Counted from the first letter of the stretch, positions 19,431-29,450 are shown. The stretch: DNA of 64,000 nucleotides from an uncultured Stenotrophomonas sp. (GCA_913775725.1 CAJYNG010000018.1:124001-188000), one strand, 5' to 3'. Notes: generated by a model from the sequence alone, not told the origin. A program made the numbers and translations.

Positions 19431-19551
19431 ATCCACGCATGGCGTGGATCTACTGGAACGGCATTGACCCGCTTCTGTAGAGTCGAGCCATGCTCGACTG
19501 CCTTTCACGTGTTGCCCGGCGCAGGAGCAGTCGAGCATGGCTCGACTCTAC
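19431..19551. repeat. Three SMAG/REP repeats behind the ynb-like operon
   Basis: A reverse unit of the ATCCACGC/GCGTGGAT type at 19431-19453, a forward unit of the AGTCGAGC/GCTCGACT type at 19477-19500, and a reverse unit of the same type at 19528-19551. The last two are mutual inverted repeats and could fold into one long stem between convergent cdsA-like and fis transcripts. Confidence 0.85.
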
Positions 19552-19563
19552 ACATCGGTGCGC

Positions 19564-19947
<384 letters not shown>

Positions 19948-19953
19948 TTACGA

Positions 19954-20706
19954 TCAAAGGAAGTCGAAGGTGAATGCGACGGTAGACGCCGCGGGCTCCT
20001 GTACGCGGAATGCGACGCGTGCGCTCTGTCCCGGTTCCAGCAGGGCCGCACCGGGGTTCTCACCCAGGTACTGCGCGGGCGTGAACACGCCGCTGCCGAT
20101 CACCCGGCCATCGGCATCGGACAAGGACAGACGCAGGTCCGGCCACGCCTGTGCCCAGCGCGCATCGTTGCGGATGCTGGCCTGCACCTGCAGCACGCCG
20201 GCCTGGCCTGGCAGGGGGCGGATCTCGCGGCTGGTCATGGTGAACGCAGTGGGTTCGTGCCAGGCCGGCAGGCTGCAGCGCAGCACGCCGCACAGTGCGC
20301 TCAGCCAGGCGCGGTTGCCGGCGTCGGCGGCCAGTCGCGCTCGATCGGCCAGCACGCTCTGCAGCACCAGCAGCAGCGCCAATGCGGCGACCAGCGCCCA
20401 GTGCCAGCGCGGCGTCGGCAGGGCGCGTGGGCGCGCATTGCCGAGGAAACTGGGTGCATCGGCGGTAACCGCCGTTGCCGGCAGTGCGACCGGCGCCGGT
20501 TCGATGGCCGCGGTGTCATCGTCGTGCTGCATCTCCGCCGCCGGCGCAGGGGCCAGGTCGACGGGCGCGGCCGGCGCCTGCGTTGCAGGCGCAGCAGGGC
20601 CAGTTTCGTCCTGCGTGCGCGTATCGGCCGCAGGCGCAACCTCACCTTCCGGCGTCGTGCGCAGGAAGGTAGCCAGGGGGCGGCGCGGTGGGTTCGGCTC
20701 GGACAT
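19954..20706 (-). CDS. DUF3426 domain membrane protein
   Basis: 250 residues. N-terminal 115 residues are a disordered Pro/Ala/Glu-rich region, one transmembrane helix (WALVAALALLLVLQSVLAD, about 120-140), then a C-terminal DUF3426 domain (about 150-250) containing CGVLRCSLPAW and a beta-rich end. Family members often carry an N-terminal zinc ribbon; none is seen here. The start MSEPNPPRRP at 20706 is chosen over a frame extension of 12 codons. Lies between prmA and fis; function unknown. Confidence 0.82.
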   Translation of the reverse strand: MSEPNPPRRPLATFLRTTPEGEVAPAADTRTQDETGPAAPATQAPAAPVDLAPAPAAEMQHDDDTAAIEPAPVALPATAVTADAPSFLGNARPRALPTPRWHWALVAALALLLVLQSVLADRARLAADAGNRAWLSALCGVLRCSLPAWHEPTAFTMTSREIRPLPGQAGVLQVQASIRNDARWAQAWPDLRLSLSDADGRVIGSGVFTPAQYLGENPGAALLEPGQSARVAFRVQEPAASTVAFTFDFL

Positions 20707-20748
20707 GCTCAGGGCGCGGGCTCGGATCCAGCGGTCATTCAACCACGA

Positions 20749-21669
20749 TCAGGCGCGGCGTACGCCGGTGATGCGCATCCAGTCGCCGTCCTGGGTGGCC
20801 TGCAGGTCGTCGAACCATGCGGCATAGCGTTGCAGCAGTTCGCCTTCCTGGCCATGCAGGATGCCGGACAGGGCGATGCGGCCGCCGGCGGCGACGCGCG
20901 CGGCCAGCAGTTCGGCCAGTGCATCCAGCGCCGAAGCGAGGATGTTGGCGACCACGATCGGGTAGGTTGCCACCGGTTCGTCCTGCGGCAGGTACACGTG
21001 CATGCGCGCCTGCTCGCCGTTGCGCTCGGCATTGTCGGAGGTGGCGACCAGGGCCTGCGGATCGTTGTCCACGCCGATGGCTTCAGCGGCGCCCAGCTTC
21101 AGCGCGGCCAGGGCGAGGATGCCCGAGCCGCAGCCGAAATCGAGCACCCGCTGGCCCTGCAGCAGGCCATCCACGGCCAGCTGGTCCAGCCAGCGCAGGC
21201 ACAGGGCCGTGGTCGGGTGGGTGCCCGAACCGAAGGCCAGGCCCGGGTCCAGTCGCACCACGGCCGCATCGGCGGCCTGTGCGGCTTCCGGCAGTTCATG
21301 GTTCCACGGCACGATCCAGGTACGGCTGCCGAAAGCCATCGGCTGGAACTGGTCCAGCCAGGCGCGTTCCCAGTCTTCGTCCTCGACGGCACGGAAGCTG
21401 CCACCACTCCAGTCCAGCTCCGGGTCGAAGGATTCCAGCGCGGCCAGCAGCAGCAGGGCGTTGCTGTCGGCGGGGAACAGCGCGCTCAGCACCAGGGTGT
21501 CCCACAGCGGGGTCTCGCCCACGCCCGGCTCGAGGATGGCCTGTTCGTTGCTGGTATCGGCCTCGGCATCGAGCAGGGTGACGGCCAGTGCGCCGACGTC
21601 CTCCAGCGCGTTTTCATAGCGGGGCTGGGTGGCTTCGGTGCAGCGCAGGGTCAGTTCCAGGAACGGCAT
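20749..21669 (-). CDS. prmA: Ribosomal protein L11 methyltransferase
   Basis: Trimethylates ribosomal protein L11 using SAM. 306 residues. The N-terminal substrate domain [19 protein letters not shown] is followed by the methyltransferase core with motif [21 protein letters not shown] near 168-187 and VVANILAS near 235. Starts 42 bp upstream of the DUF3426 gene on the same strand. Confidence 0.95.
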   Translation of the reverse strand: MPFLELTLRCTEATQPRYENALEDVGALAVTLLDAEADTSNEQAILEPGVGETPLWDTLVLSALFPADSNALLLLAALESFDPELDWSGGSFRAVEDEDWERAWLDQFQPMAFGSRTWIVPWNHELPEAAQAADAAVVRLDPGLAFGSGTHPTTALCLRWLDQLAVDGLLQGQRVLDFGCGSGILALAALKLGAAEAIGVDNDPQALVATSDNAERNGEQARMHVYLPQDEPVATYPIVVANILASALDALAELLAARVAAGGRIALSGILHGQEGELLQRYAAWFDDLQATQDGDWMRITGVRRA

Positions 21670-21833
21670 GGCGGTGGGGGCAATCACGGGAAAGGGGGCC
21701 ATGCTAGACCATCAGGGCGTCTCCGTATTGCCTGAGATGCTGCCCCTGGATGAACGGAGGTGGTTCAGACAGGTCTGTCGGGCCTTGCTAAACTGGGCAC
21801 TTTCCTGTGTGCCGTGAACGCTCACTGCCGCCA

Positions 21834-22802
21834 ATGGCCTTTGCTCCGACCCTGAAAACCTGGTTGCTCGTGCTGCCGGCGGTGGCCGTGCTGGGCGTGG
21901 CCGGGTATCGGGCCAGCGGCCATGCCGGGTCGGTGCAGGCGACGGTGGGCGAGCTGCCGGCGTCGTCGCTGGCAGCGGGGGATGCGGCGGTGCCGCTGCC
22001 GGTGGTGCCGGAAGCGCTGGCGCGTCGGCTGGCGGCGTTCGAGCGCGGCAATGCACTGCCCTCGGGCCTGCCGCTGGATCTGCGCGCCGACATCGAGGAT
22101 GCCACCGATCTCTACGCCTATGCGCAGCGCCTGCGCGTGCAGGCCGACGACGGCAATCACGAGGCGCGCTGGATGCTCAGCCGGGTCTACGACTACTGCG
22201 CTCAGTACGCCATCGACCCCGGCGGCTACCGTTTGGACAACAACGTGCTGGCGGGGTTGGGTCTGACCGCCGCACCGGCGATGGTGCAGGCGCGTGAGCG
22301 CGTGGCGCAGCGCTGCGGTGGTTTCGTGCCGGGCGACAAGCTGGGGTCCGCCCTGGTGCTGGCGGAGCGTCGCAAGGCGGCCGCGCAGGGCAACCTGGCA
22401 GCGGAAGCATCGCTGTTTGCCGAAGGCGAGCCATTGCAGGACAGCCCCGAGTATCGCCGAGACCTGGTTGAGCGGGTGCGCACCTCACGCGACCCGGAAG
22501 CGTTCATGGCGATCGCCCCGGGCATGGGCGTGCGTGCGGCGGGGGACCGCGCACTCAATGGCCTGGTGGCCGGCGAGCAGCTCAGTGAACTGGCATGGCG
22601 GCTTGCGGCCTGCGAACTCGGTCTACCGTGTGGGGCCGACAGTGTGCTGGTCAACAGTTTTTGTGCGAATGGAGGGATCTGTTCGCAGGATGGGACGCAG
22701 GATTTCCGGGATTTTGTGTATGACGCTGCGGTTTCGCGGCAAGGTGCGGGGAAAATGAAGCAGTGGATCAAGCGATTGGTTGGAAAGAGGGACGGGCAAT
22801 GA
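21834..22802 (+). CDS. Uncharacterised membrane-anchored protein
   Basis: 322 residues. One N-terminal hydrophobic segment (WLLVLPAVAVLGVAGY, about 9-24), then a soluble, helix-rich domain with eight or so Cys in pairs (e.g. VYDYCAQY, AQRCGG, AACELGLPC, NSFCANGGIC). A DGNHEARWMLSRVYDYC stretch is reminiscent of Sel1-type helical repeats but not convincing. Its TGA overlaps the next gene's ATG. These two plus-strand genes interrupt the minus-strand accC-prmA line. No function assigned. Confidence 0.72.
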   Translation: MAFAPTLKTWLLVLPAVAVLGVAGYRASGHAGSVQATVGELPASSLAAGDAAVPLPVVPEALARRLAAFERGNALPSGLPLDLRADIEDATDLYAYAQRLRVQADDGNHEARWMLSRVYDYCAQYAIDPGGYRLDNNVLAGLGLTAAPAMVQARERVAQRCGGFVPGDKLGSALVLAERRKAAAQGNLAAEASLFAEGEPLQDSPEYRRDLVERVRTSRDPEAFMAIAPGMGVRAAGDRALNGLVAGEQLSELAWRLAACELGLPCGADSVLVNSFCANGGICSQDGTQDFRDFVYDAAVSRQGAGKMKQWIKRLVGKRDGQ

Positions 22803-23173
22803 ATTACCGTCGATTCCTGCATGGGGCCAAGTTCTGGTTCTGGGTGGCGCTGTTCGTGGCTTACTCGGCCGGCGCGGTCGGGCTGTTGATGATCGACACG
22901 TATGAAGATCGTTACCGGCATCTGTCGAAAGTGGAACTGACCACGGTGAAGGCGCACGAAGACGTGCGCCGCGCGGGTGCCAGCCAGGTCGCCGCGGTCT
23001 ATCGCGCGCAGAGTGGCATGCCGTTCGCCTCGTTGCCGGCCGGCAGCACCTTCCAGGTGGTGTGGCCCGACGGCTCGACCGAGACCATGGTGATCATCGA
23101 TCCGAGTTCACCCAACGGTATCCGTCCGCTGGCGAACTCGCAGATTCCTGCGACGGCGGCCGACGCGCGCTGA
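22799..23173 (+). CDS. Uncharacterised single-pass membrane protein
   Basis: 124 residues. N-terminal transmembrane helix (FWFWVALFVAYSAGAVGLLMI, about 12-33) with a short cytoplasmic head, then an extracytoplasmic domain ending with a WPDGSTETMVIIDPSSPNGI motif that suggests a small beta domain. Translationally coupled by ATGA to the upstream gene. I do not recognise a family. Confidence 0.7.
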   Translation: MNYRRFLHGAKFWFWVALFVAYSAGAVGLLMIDTYEDRYRHLSKVELTTVKAHEDVRRAGASQVAAVYRAQSGMPFASLPAGSTFQVVWPDGSTETMVIIDPSSPNGIRPLANSQIPATAADAR

Positions 23174-23183
23174 ACCTGCATGT

Positions 23184-23243
23184 GTAGAGCCGGGCCATGC
23201 CCGGCTGCTCTTGCCGGCATGCCGAGCGTAGGCTCGGCTCTAC
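23184..23243. repeat. SMAG/REP repeat pair
   Basis: A forward unit at 23184-23206 (GTAG head, GCCGGGC/GCCCGGC stem) and a reverse unit at 23221-23243 (GCCGAGC/GCTCGGC stem). They lie between convergent transcripts, just before the shared terminator. The two units belong to different stem subfamilies. Confidence 0.82.
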
Positions 23244-23256
23244 AGAAGAGATACAG

Positions 23257-23284
23257 AAAAGGGCGGGGATTTCCCCGCCCTTTT
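23257..23284. terminator. Bidirectional intrinsic terminator after accC
   Basis: A perfect 13-bp stem AAAAGGGCGGGGA / TCCCCGCCCTTTT with a 2-base loop, flanked by A and T runs. It sits between the convergent 22799 gene and accC and should stop both. Confidence 0.88.
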
Positions 23285-23306
23285 CATGTCCAGCACCTGC
23301 CGCCGA

Positions 23307-24674
23307 TCAGGTCAACGCGATCGGCTTGTTCTTGCGCTCGGCAAGACGCTTTTCCAGGTAGTGGATATTCTGGCCACCGGCTTGGAAGCCCTTGTCGCGC
23401 ATGATCCGCTGCTGCAGGGCGACATTGGTCTTGATGCCATCGACCACCATTTCGCTCAGCGCCACCTGCATGCGGGCGATGGCGGTTTCGCGGTCCGGGC
23501 CGTGCACGATCAGCTTGCCGATCATCGAGTCGTAGTTCGACGGCACGCGGTAGCCACTGTAGATGTGGGTATCCACGCGCACGCCGGGGCCGCCCGGCGG
23601 ATGGAAGCCGGTGATGGTGCCCGGGCTCGGCACGAAGGTCTCGGCGTCTTCGGCGTTGATGCGGCACTCGATCGCATGACCGTTCAGCACCACGTCGCTC
23701 TGCTTGATCGACAGCTTCTGGCCAGCGGCGATCTTCAGCTGCTCGGCCACCAGGTCGATGCCGGTGACCATCTCGGTGACCGGATGCTCCACCTGGATGC
23801 GGGTGTTCATTTCGATGAAGTAGAAGCGGCCGTCCTCGTAGAGGAACTCGAACGTGCCAGCGCCGCGATAGCCGATGCGGATGCAGGCTTCCACGCACAC
23901 CTTGCCGATCTGCTCGCGCTGTTCGGCGGTGATGCCCGGTGCCGGCGCTTCTTCCACCACCTTCTGGTGGCGGCGCTGCATCGAGCAGTCGCGCTCACCC
24001 AGGTGGATGGCGTTGCCCTGGCCGTCGGCCAGCACCTGGATCTCCACGTGGCGCGGATTCTCCAGGAACTTCTCCATGTAGACCTCGCCATTGCCGAACG
24101 CGGCCTTGGCCTCGCTCTTGGTGGTTTCGATCGAGGTCTTCAGCGAAGCTTCGGCGTGCACCACGCGCATGCCACGGCCACCGCCGCCACCGGCTGCCTT
24201 GATGATGACCGGGTAGCCGATCTCACGGGCGATCTTGGTGTTGGCGACGATGTCCTCGCCCAGCGGGCCGCCCGAACCGGGCACGCACGGCACGCCGGCG
24301 GACTTCATCGCGCGGATGGCTTCGACCTTGTCGCCCATCATGCGGATGGTGTCGGCCTTGGGGCCGATGAAGATGAAGCCGGACTCTTCCACGCGCTCGG
24401 CGAAGTCGGCGTTCTCCGACAGGAAGCCGTAGCCCGGGTGGATGGCCTGGGCGTCGGTGACTTCAGCGGCGGCGATCAGCGCCGGGATGTTGAGGTAACT
24501 CTGCGGCGACGGCGCCGGGCCGATGCAGACCGACTCGTCGGCCATGGCCACGTGCTTGAGGTTGCGGTCGACCGTGGAGTGCACGGCCACCGTGCGGATG
24601 CCGAGGGTGTGGCACGCGCGCAGGATGCGCAGCGCGATCTCCCCTCGGTTGGCGATGACGACTTTGTCGAGCAT
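23307..24674 (-). CDS. accC: Biotin carboxylase subunit of acetyl-CoA carboxylase
   Basis: Carboxylates the biotin on AccB using ATP and bicarbonate, the first step of fatty acid synthesis. 455 residues. N-terminal [24 protein letters not shown]-grasp glycine loop [14 protein letters not shown] near 160-173, [14 protein letters not shown] near 287-300. It begins 10 bp after accB. Confidence 0.97.
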   Translation of the reverse strand: MLDKVVIANRGEIALRILRACHTLGIRTVAVHSTVDRNLKHVAMADESVCIGPAPSPQSYLNIPALIAAAEVTDAQAIHPGYGFLSENADFAERVEESGFIFIGPKADTIRMMGDKVEAIRAMKSAGVPCVPGSGGPLGEDIVANTKIAREIGYPVIIKAAGGGGGRGMRVVHAEASLKTSIETTKSEAKAAFGNGEVYMEKFLENPRHVEIQVLADGQGNAIHLGERDCSMQRRHQKVVEEAPAPGITAEQREQIGKVCVEACIRIGYRGAGTFEFLYEDGRFYFIEMNTRIQVEHPVTEMVTGIDLVAEQLKIAAGQKLSIKQSDVVLNGHAIECRINAEDAETFVPSPGTITGFHPPGGPGVRVDTHIYSGYRVPSNYDSMIGKLIVHGPDRETAIARMQVALSEMVVDGIKTNVALQQRIMRDKGFQAGGQNIHYLEKRLAERKNKPIALT

Positions 24675-24684
24675 GGCGTGCCCC

Positions 24685-25164
24685 TCAGCCGATCACGAAC
24701 AGCGGCTGGTCGAATTCGACCGGCTGGCCGTTCTCGCCGAGGATGGCGACGATGGTGCCGGACGTGTCGGCTTCGATCGGGTTGAACATCTTCATCGCTT
24801 CGATGATGGCCAGGGTCTCGCCTTCCTTGACCTGCTGGCCAACGGTGACGAAGGCCGGCTTGTCCGGAGCGGCCGACGCATAGAAGGTGCCGACCATCGG
24901 CGAACGCAGCACGTGGCCTTCCGGCAGGGCCGGGCCCGGCTTGGCGGTGCCGCCGGTGGAGGCTTCGGTCGGCGACTGCATCGGCATCGCCTGCGCAGCC
25001 GGGGCGGCCGGGGCGGCGTACACCGGGGCCGGCATCGGCGCGGCGTAGCCGGCCACCGGGGCGCGCGACAGGCGCACCGACTCTTCGCCTTCCTTGATTT
25101 CGATTTCAGCCAGGTTCGACTCTTCCAGCAGGTCGATCAGCTTCTTGATTTTGCGGAGATCCAT
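24685..25164 (-). CDS. accB: Biotin carboxyl carrier protein of acetyl-CoA carboxylase
   Basis: 159 residues. N-terminal [23 protein letters not shown], an Ala/Pro-rich flexible linker (about 38-75), then the biotinyl domain with the biotinylated lysine in EAMKMFN near 122-128. In an operon with accC. A DUF1311 gene lies 54 bp upstream. Confidence 0.97.
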   Translation of the reverse strand: MDLRKIKKLIDLLEESNLAEIEIKEGEESVRLSRAPVAGYAAPMPAPVYAAPAAPAAQAMPMQSPTEASTGGTAKPGPALPEGHVLRSPMVGTFYASAAPDKPAFVTVGQQVKEGETLAIIEAMKMFNPIEADTSGTIVAILGENGQPVEFDQPLFVIG

Positions 25165-25218
25165 GGTGGCCTCTTTGCTCTTGATGTCAGTGTGGTGGGG
25201 AGTGCGGCTGCACTCGGG

Positions 25219-25638
25219 TCAAAGCAGTTCGTAGAACTCGCGCAGCTGCCGCGTACGGTCGCGCGCGAGGGTGATCAGGCAGCGCATCTGTGCGCCGTTG
25301 CGCGCGGTGCCATCGGAATTGAGGGCATAGACGGCGTTGCAGTCATGGTCGCGCAGCTGCATCCAGGCACGCTGGGCCAGGACCAGCTGCTGCTCGGCAT
25401 CGCCGCAGTAGCTGCAGCCGCCGCCGTTGGCAGGCGTGCGCAGCTGGCGCCGGGCTTGTGCATACACCGTATTGAGTTCGGCATCAGCGGCGGCGGCCAC
25501 GTCCGAGGCGCACAGGTCGCTCTCCATCGTGGTGGTCGGATGTGCGCAGTCAATGCCATCGTCCTTGCGGTCGAATGCCGTGGCCGCGCCGCAGAGGCCG
25601 GCCCACGCCAGAACGCCGGCAATCACGCGCGGCAGCAT
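25219..25638 (-). CDS. Secreted DUF1311/LprI-type protein
   Basis: 139 residues with a signal peptide (MLPRVIAGVLAWAGLCGAATA). The mature part has six or more Cys and the pattern CAHPTTTMESDLCASDVAAAADAELNTVYAQ, typical of the DUF1311/LprI N-terminal domain, some members of which inhibit lysozyme. Start at 25638 leaves 2 bp to the aroQ stop; a longer frame would overlap aroQ. It lies between aroQ and accB, a pair that is often adjacent in related bacteria. Periplasmic; exact role unknown. Confidence 0.8.
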   Translation of the reverse strand: MLPRVIAGVLAWAGLCGAATAFDRKDDGIDCAHPTTTMESDLCASDVAAAADAELNTVYAQARRQLRTPANGGGCSYCGDAEQQLVLAQRAWMQLRDHDCNAVYALNSDGTARNGAQMRCLITLARDRTRQLREFYELL

Positions 25639-25640
25639 CT

Positions 25641-26090
25641 TCACGCGCGGGCCGCCTGCACGCGCAGCAGCGCCGCGTCCATCGCGTAGCGGTAGCTGTC
25701 GGCGCCGAAGCCGCACACCACGCCCACGGCCTTGTCACTGAAGTAGCTGTGCTGGCGGAACGGCTCGCGGGTATGCGGGTTGGACAGGTGGATCTCGATG
25801 AACGGCACCGCCACCGCCGCCAGCGCATCGCGCAGGGCGACCGAGGTGTGGGTGAACGCGGCCGGGTTGATCAGGATGAAAGCGGTTCCGTCGTTGCGCG
25901 CGGCCTGCACGCGGTCCACCAGCACATGCTCGGCGTTGGACTGCAGGCTCTCCACCGCGTGCCCGGCGGCCGATGCCTGGGCGGCCAGGGCCTGGTCGAT
26001 GTCGGCCAGCGTGGTGTGGCCGTAGACCTCCGGCTCGCGGGTGCCGAGCAGGTTGAGGTTGGGGCCGTGCAGGACCAGCAGCTTCGCCAT
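25641..26090 (-). CDS. aroQ: Type II 3-dehydroquinate dehydratase
   Basis: Third step of the shikimate pathway. 149 residues. [24 protein letters not shown] contains the NLNLLGxRxPxxYG signature with the catalytic Tyr; [19 protein letters not shown] and [14 protein letters not shown] with catalytic His follow. First gene of the aroQ-DUF1311-accB-accC line. Confidence 0.97.
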   Translation of the reverse strand: MAKLLVLHGPNLNLLGTREPEVYGHTTLADIDQALAAQASAAGHAVESLQSNAEHVLVDRVQAARNDGTAFILINPAAFTHTSVALRDALAAVAVPFIEIHLSNPHTREPFRQHSYFSDKAVGVVCGFGADSYRYAMDAALLRVQAARA

Positions 26091-26440
26091 GGGATCCGGA
26101 AGACGGGAAAGGGCGGCAGTCTGGCGGAACCGGCGGATGCTGTCCAGTTCGGCGAAGTTTGCCGCGTTTCAATCGATTGTTTGAAATCTGCCGGAGCGCT
26201 TGTGGCTGTATGGCGGGCGCTGGATCAAGGCGCGCTGAACGCTGTGCAGGCGGGGGATGCGTGCACGTAGGCCGACGATGGCGGCAGGCAGGGAGAAGGC
26301 TGATGCCGCCAGGGGGCCGTGATGCGGTGGATCCACGCTATGCGTGGATGTGGAAGTTAGGTGCGCAGCAAGCTACGCACCCACCGAGGGGCAGCTCAAG
26401 GTGCGCTGCACGCCACCCACCGCCCCCGCCACGCACCCGC
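26091..26440. other. 350-bp intergenic region upstream of aroQ
   Basis: No gene recognised. It contains a near-perfect palindrome ATCCACGC-TAT-GCGTGGAT (26331-26349), similar to a SMAG unit but with a GTGG instead of GTAG head, and a hairpin GGTGCGCAGC-AA-GCTACGCACC (26360-26381, one mismatch) after the convergent 26441 gene. The aroQ promoter must lie near 26100-26180. Confidence 0.5.
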
Positions 26441-27169
26441 TCAGGTCTCCAGCGGCACCGTCGGCACCACGTTCGGGAACACCTCCTCCAGTGGCTCCCG
26501 TTCCCCCGGCTTCGGTGCCGGCCAGTTGTAGGCGTTCACCGGCTGCGCGCGGTTCACCCATAAGGCGTAATACAGATGGTCGGCGCGGCCATCACCGGTA
26601 TTGGGGTGGATCAGGATGGTCAGGCCCAGACTGTTGAGCTGCAGCCAAGGCACCAGCACCGGCAGCAGGTCGTTGGTGAAGCCGAAATAGAACGACGGGG
26701 TGACGTGCGGGCCGCGTGGCTCCAGGTTCCAGTTGCCCAGCTCCACCGGGAAACGCTCGGCCGCCCAGCGCCGCAACAGCGCCGCCTTCCCGAAGCTGTC
26801 CTCGTCGAAGTAGATATGCGCGTGATAGCTCTTGATGTCGGTGTAGGCACGTGGGCTCGCGGGCAGCGTGGCCTCGCCGGGGCGCACGCTGGTCGGGCGC
26901 GGGGTCGGTTCGCTGGCCGTGGCGTGGCCCCAGGGGCTGCTGCCCTCGGGCGCCGGCGGAACAATGGCGCGGAAGCCGGGGCGTCCAGGCTCGGTGGTGT
27001 TTACCGCGTCGTTGCCGCGCGGTGCTGCGATGGCGGTCGACGCACTGGCCAGGCCGCCAGCGGCCAGACCTGCCGAAGCGATCAGGCGGCGCCGTGCGGG
27101 CGAGAGCAGGTTGGCCCAGTGGGCGTCATCGTCGCCGGTGTCGGTGAGGGGCTGTGGGTCCGGGTGCAT
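26441..27169 (-). CDS. Tat-exported DOPA 4,5-dioxygenase family protein
   Basis: 242 residues. The N-terminus has a twin-arginine type signal (PARRRLIASAGLAAGGLASA, ending STAIAAP about residue 49), then a proline-rich linker, then a DOPA 4,5-dioxygenase-like domain (about 105-225) with SYHAHIYFDED, RGPHVTPSFYFGF and GLTILIHPNTGDGRADH, including the expected metal-binding His. Known DOPA dioxygenases are mostly cytosolic, so the export signal is unusual. The start at 27169 follows MHPDPQPLTD. Confidence 0.82.
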   Translation of the reverse strand: MHPDPQPLTDTGDDDAHWANLLSPARRRLIASAGLAAGGLASASTAIAAPRGNDAVNTTEPGRPGFRAIVPPAPEGSSPWGHATASEPTPRPTSVRPGEATLPASPRAYTDIKSYHAHIYFDEDSFGKAALLRRWAAERFPVELGNWNLEPRGPHVTPSFYFGFTNDLLPVLVPWLQLNSLGLTILIHPNTGDGRADHLYYALWVNRAQPVNAYNWPAPKPGEREPLEEVFPNVVPTVPLET

Positions 27170-27336
27170 GAAGGGCTCCGTGGCGGCATCGTGTGGCCAG
27201 GCAAGCACGCTCGGGCAGGGATGCCAGTGGCGTCCAATAAGAAGCCGCCATCACCTCATGCACGGCTGCATTCGTCGCCATTGAGTGCGACGGAGCGGCG
27301 GGCTAGGGTGCAGGTCTGCCGCCCCCGGAGCCCGCC

Positions 27337-28164
27337 ATGACCTCGCTCGATGCCGACACCCCGCGCAAGCGCGCGGCCTTCCGCCAGCTGCATGCGCAAG
27401 GTTGCTTCGTGCTGCCCAATCCGTGGGATGTGGGCAGTGCCCGCTTCCTGCAGCGGCAGGGCTTCCAGGCCCTGGCCACGACCAGTGCCGGCTGTGCCTG
27501 GAGCGAAGGGCGGCCGGATGGCGCGGTTTCGTTGCCGGCCACGCTGGAGCATCTGCGCCTGATGGCGGCGGCGACCCCGTTGCCGTTGAATGCCGACTTC
27601 GGTGATGGCTTCGGCACTACGCCACAGGCGGTGGAGGAGGCGGTGGCTGCGGCACTCGATACCGGCATCGCGGCGTTGTCGATCGAGGACGCCAGCGGCG
27701 TGGCCGATGCACCACTGAGACCCATCGACCAGGCGGTCGAGCGACTGCGCGCGGCGCGTGTGGCCATCGACCGCGCAGGCGGCGACGTGCTGCTGGTCGG
27801 GCGTGCGGAGAACTTCTTCGTCGGCGTGCCGGATCTGCAGGATACCCTGCAGCGTCTGCGTGCGTACGCAGAGGCCGGTGCCGATGTGCTGTATGCACCG
27901 GGCATCAGCACGCGAGAGCAGATCAGCGCGGTGGTTGCCGCTGCGGGGTCGAAGCCGGTGAACCTGCTGGTCCGTGGACCGACACCGCTGAGCCTGCAGG
28001 ACATTGCTGCACTCGGCGTTCGCCGGGTCAGCCTGGGCGGCGCACTGGCCCGTGCCGCGTGGGGTGGGCTGATGCAGGCTACCCAGCCGATCGTGCAGAA
28101 CGGACGCTTCGATGGCCTGCAGCAGGCGGCTTCCGGGGCTGCCTTGAACGCGCTGTTCCGCTAG
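27337..28164 (+). CDS. Isocitrate lyase/PEP mutase family protein
   Basis: 275 residues of the COG2513 type: LPNPWDVGSARFLQRQGFQALATTSAG, PLNADFGDGFG, ALSIEDASG, LLVGRAENFF. These are Mg-dependent TIM-barrel lyases acting on 2-methylisocitrate, oxaloacetate or phosphonopyruvate-like substrates. The short loop lacks features that would single out a PEP mutase. No operon partner. Reaction not assignable. Confidence 0.82.
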   Translation: MTSLDADTPRKRAAFRQLHAQGCFVLPNPWDVGSARFLQRQGFQALATTSAGCAWSEGRPDGAVSLPATLEHLRLMAAATPLPLNADFGDGFGTTPQAVEEAVAAALDTGIAALSIEDASGVADAPLRPIDQAVERLRAARVAIDRAGGDVLLVGRAENFFVGVPDLQDTLQRLRAYAEAGADVLYAPGISTREQISAVVAAAGSKPVNLLVRGPTPLSLQDIAALGVRRVSLGGALARAAWGGLMQATQPIVQNGRFDGLQQAASGAALNALFR

Positions 28165-28197
28165 ATCCACACCCTGCAAGGCGGGAGCGGCCGGCGA

Positions 28198-28728
28198 CTA
28201 CAGCGCCTCGATCTCCCGCTTGGGCAAGGTCACGCCGTCTTCCAGCGCTGGCAGCAGTTGGCGAAGCAGGTGTGGATTGCCCTGCAGCCCGGTGCCATCC
28301 AGATACGTCCAGCCGGAACCGCCAACGCGGCGCACGGCCACCATGAACGTGGTGCTGCGCATCGGGGTCTCACGCACCCGTATCAGGGATTGGCGTGGCA
28401 CGAAGCAGACTTCTTCCTCTCCGGCAGCATAGGTCCGGGTCGGCACACCTACATCTTCGCTGATGACCACTACACCGGCGTTGTGCTGCTTCTTCAACGC
28501 ATCACGGGTGATCGCCTGGAAGGCGTCATCGCCGCCGGCCAGTCGCTTGAGGCTGGGATGAGTGCGTTCGATGAGGAAGTCCGCATCGCCGCGGGCGTAT
28601 GCAGCCATCATGGCGCGCACATCTTCGCGCAGTGCCTTCGCATCACTGGGACTGAGTTCACCTGCGAAGGCGGATGGCAGCAACAGCGACAGCAGCATCA
28701 GTATCGTCAGGGGCAGGCGTCGATCCAT
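28198..28728 (-). CDS. Uncharacterised secreted protein
   Basis: 176 residues. Clear signal peptide MDRRLPLTILMLLSLLLPSAFAG, then a mixed alpha/beta domain starting LSPSDAKALREDVRAMMAAYARGDADFLIERTHPSL, which looks like an NTF2-like or similar fold, ending with LLPALEDGVTLPKREIEAL. The start at 28728 is preferred over a 28-codon Arg-rich extension because it exposes the signal peptide. Convergent with the ICL/PEPM-family gene. Confidence 0.72.
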   Translation of the reverse strand: MDRRLPLTILMLLSLLLPSAFAGELSPSDAKALREDVRAMMAAYARGDADFLIERTHPSLKRLAGGDDAFQAITRDALKKQHNAGVVVISEDVGVPTRTYAAGEEEVCFVPRQSLIRVRETPMRSTTFMVAVRRVGGSGWTYLDGTGLQGNPHLLRQLLPALEDGVTLPKREIEAL

Positions 28729-28815
28729 GTTCGGGTGTCTCACAGGGCACCGCCGCACTATACGGTGGATGCGAAAACAGCGTCCCATCGATGGTGCTGG
28801 TATCCGGCACATCCC

Positions 28816-28834
28816 TACTTACTATTGGTAGGTA
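28816..28834. promoter_or_regulatory. Candidate TetR operator before the oxidoreductase gene
   Basis: TACTTAC-TATTG-GTAGGTA, a 19-bp inverted repeat with one mismatch, 20 bases before the oxidoreductase ATG. It is AT-rich relative to its surroundings and in promoter position. Likely bound by the TetR regulator encoded downstream in the same transcript. Confidence 0.6.
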
Positions 28835-28853
28835 TTGATTTCTGGAGACCTCC

Positions 28854-29450
28854 ATGCACAGCCTCATTGTCATCGCCCACCCTGAACCCGGTTCGCTGAC
28901 CCATGCGATGGCGCATCGCATCGGCGATGCCATCATTGCGGCCGACGCCCGCAACACCGTGGCCTACGCCGATCTGATGGCCGACGGCTTCGATCCGCGC
29001 TTCAACGCCCAGGACCAGGCCTTGTTCCGCAGCACTGGCGCGGTACCGGCCGACATCGCCGCCGAGCACGCCCGGCTGGAGGCCGCCGATACGCTGGTGC
29101 TGGTGTTCCCGTTGTACTGGTGGTCGTTTCCGGCACTGCTGAAGGGCTGGATCGACCGCGTTTTCACCAACGAATGGGCCTACGCACAGGATGCGCAGGG
29201 CACGCTGGTGAAGAAGCTGCAGCGCCTGAACGTGCATCTGGTGGGGCTGGGCGGCGCTGATGCAGCGATGGTCGAACGACGCGGCTACGATGCGGCGATG
29301 AAGACGCAGATCGACATGGGCATCTTCGACTACTGCGGCGCACGCGTGCTGACGTCAGACCTGCTGCTGGATGCCGATACCGGTGCGGCCGAAACGCATC
29401 TGCAGACCGCGCTGGCGATCGGCCGTAAAATAGGCACTCCAATGCGCTGA
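28854..29450 (+). CDS. NAD(P)H-dependent flavodoxin-fold oxidoreductase
   Basis: 198 residues of the NQO1/MdaB/YrkL-type quinone reductase family: HSLIVIAHPEPGSLTHAMA binds FMN/FAD phosphate, and LVFPLYWWSFPALLKGWIDRVF is the family hallmark. It would reduce quinones or similar electrophiles in the cytoplasm. It is preceded by GGAGACC and a palindromic operator, and followed 16 bp later by a TetR gene, suggesting ligand-induced detoxification. Confidence 0.88.
   Translation: MHSLIVIAHPEPGSLTHAMAHRIGDAIIAADARNTVAYADLMADGFDPRFNAQDQALFRSTGAVPADIAAEHARLEAADTLVLVFPLYWWSFPALLKGWIDRVFTNEWAYAQDAQGTLVKKLQRLNVHLVGLGGADAAMVERRGYDAAMKTQIDMGIFDYCGARVLTSDLLLDADTGAAETHLQTALAIGRKIGTPMR

Noticed and set aside
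27337-28164. ICL/PEPM-family gene as a phosphonate biosynthesis PEP mutase linked to the 33.8-41.7 kb cluster
   Set aside because: It is 5.6 kb away with unrelated genes between, belongs to a broad lyase family, and no phosphonopyruvate decarboxylase is nearby.
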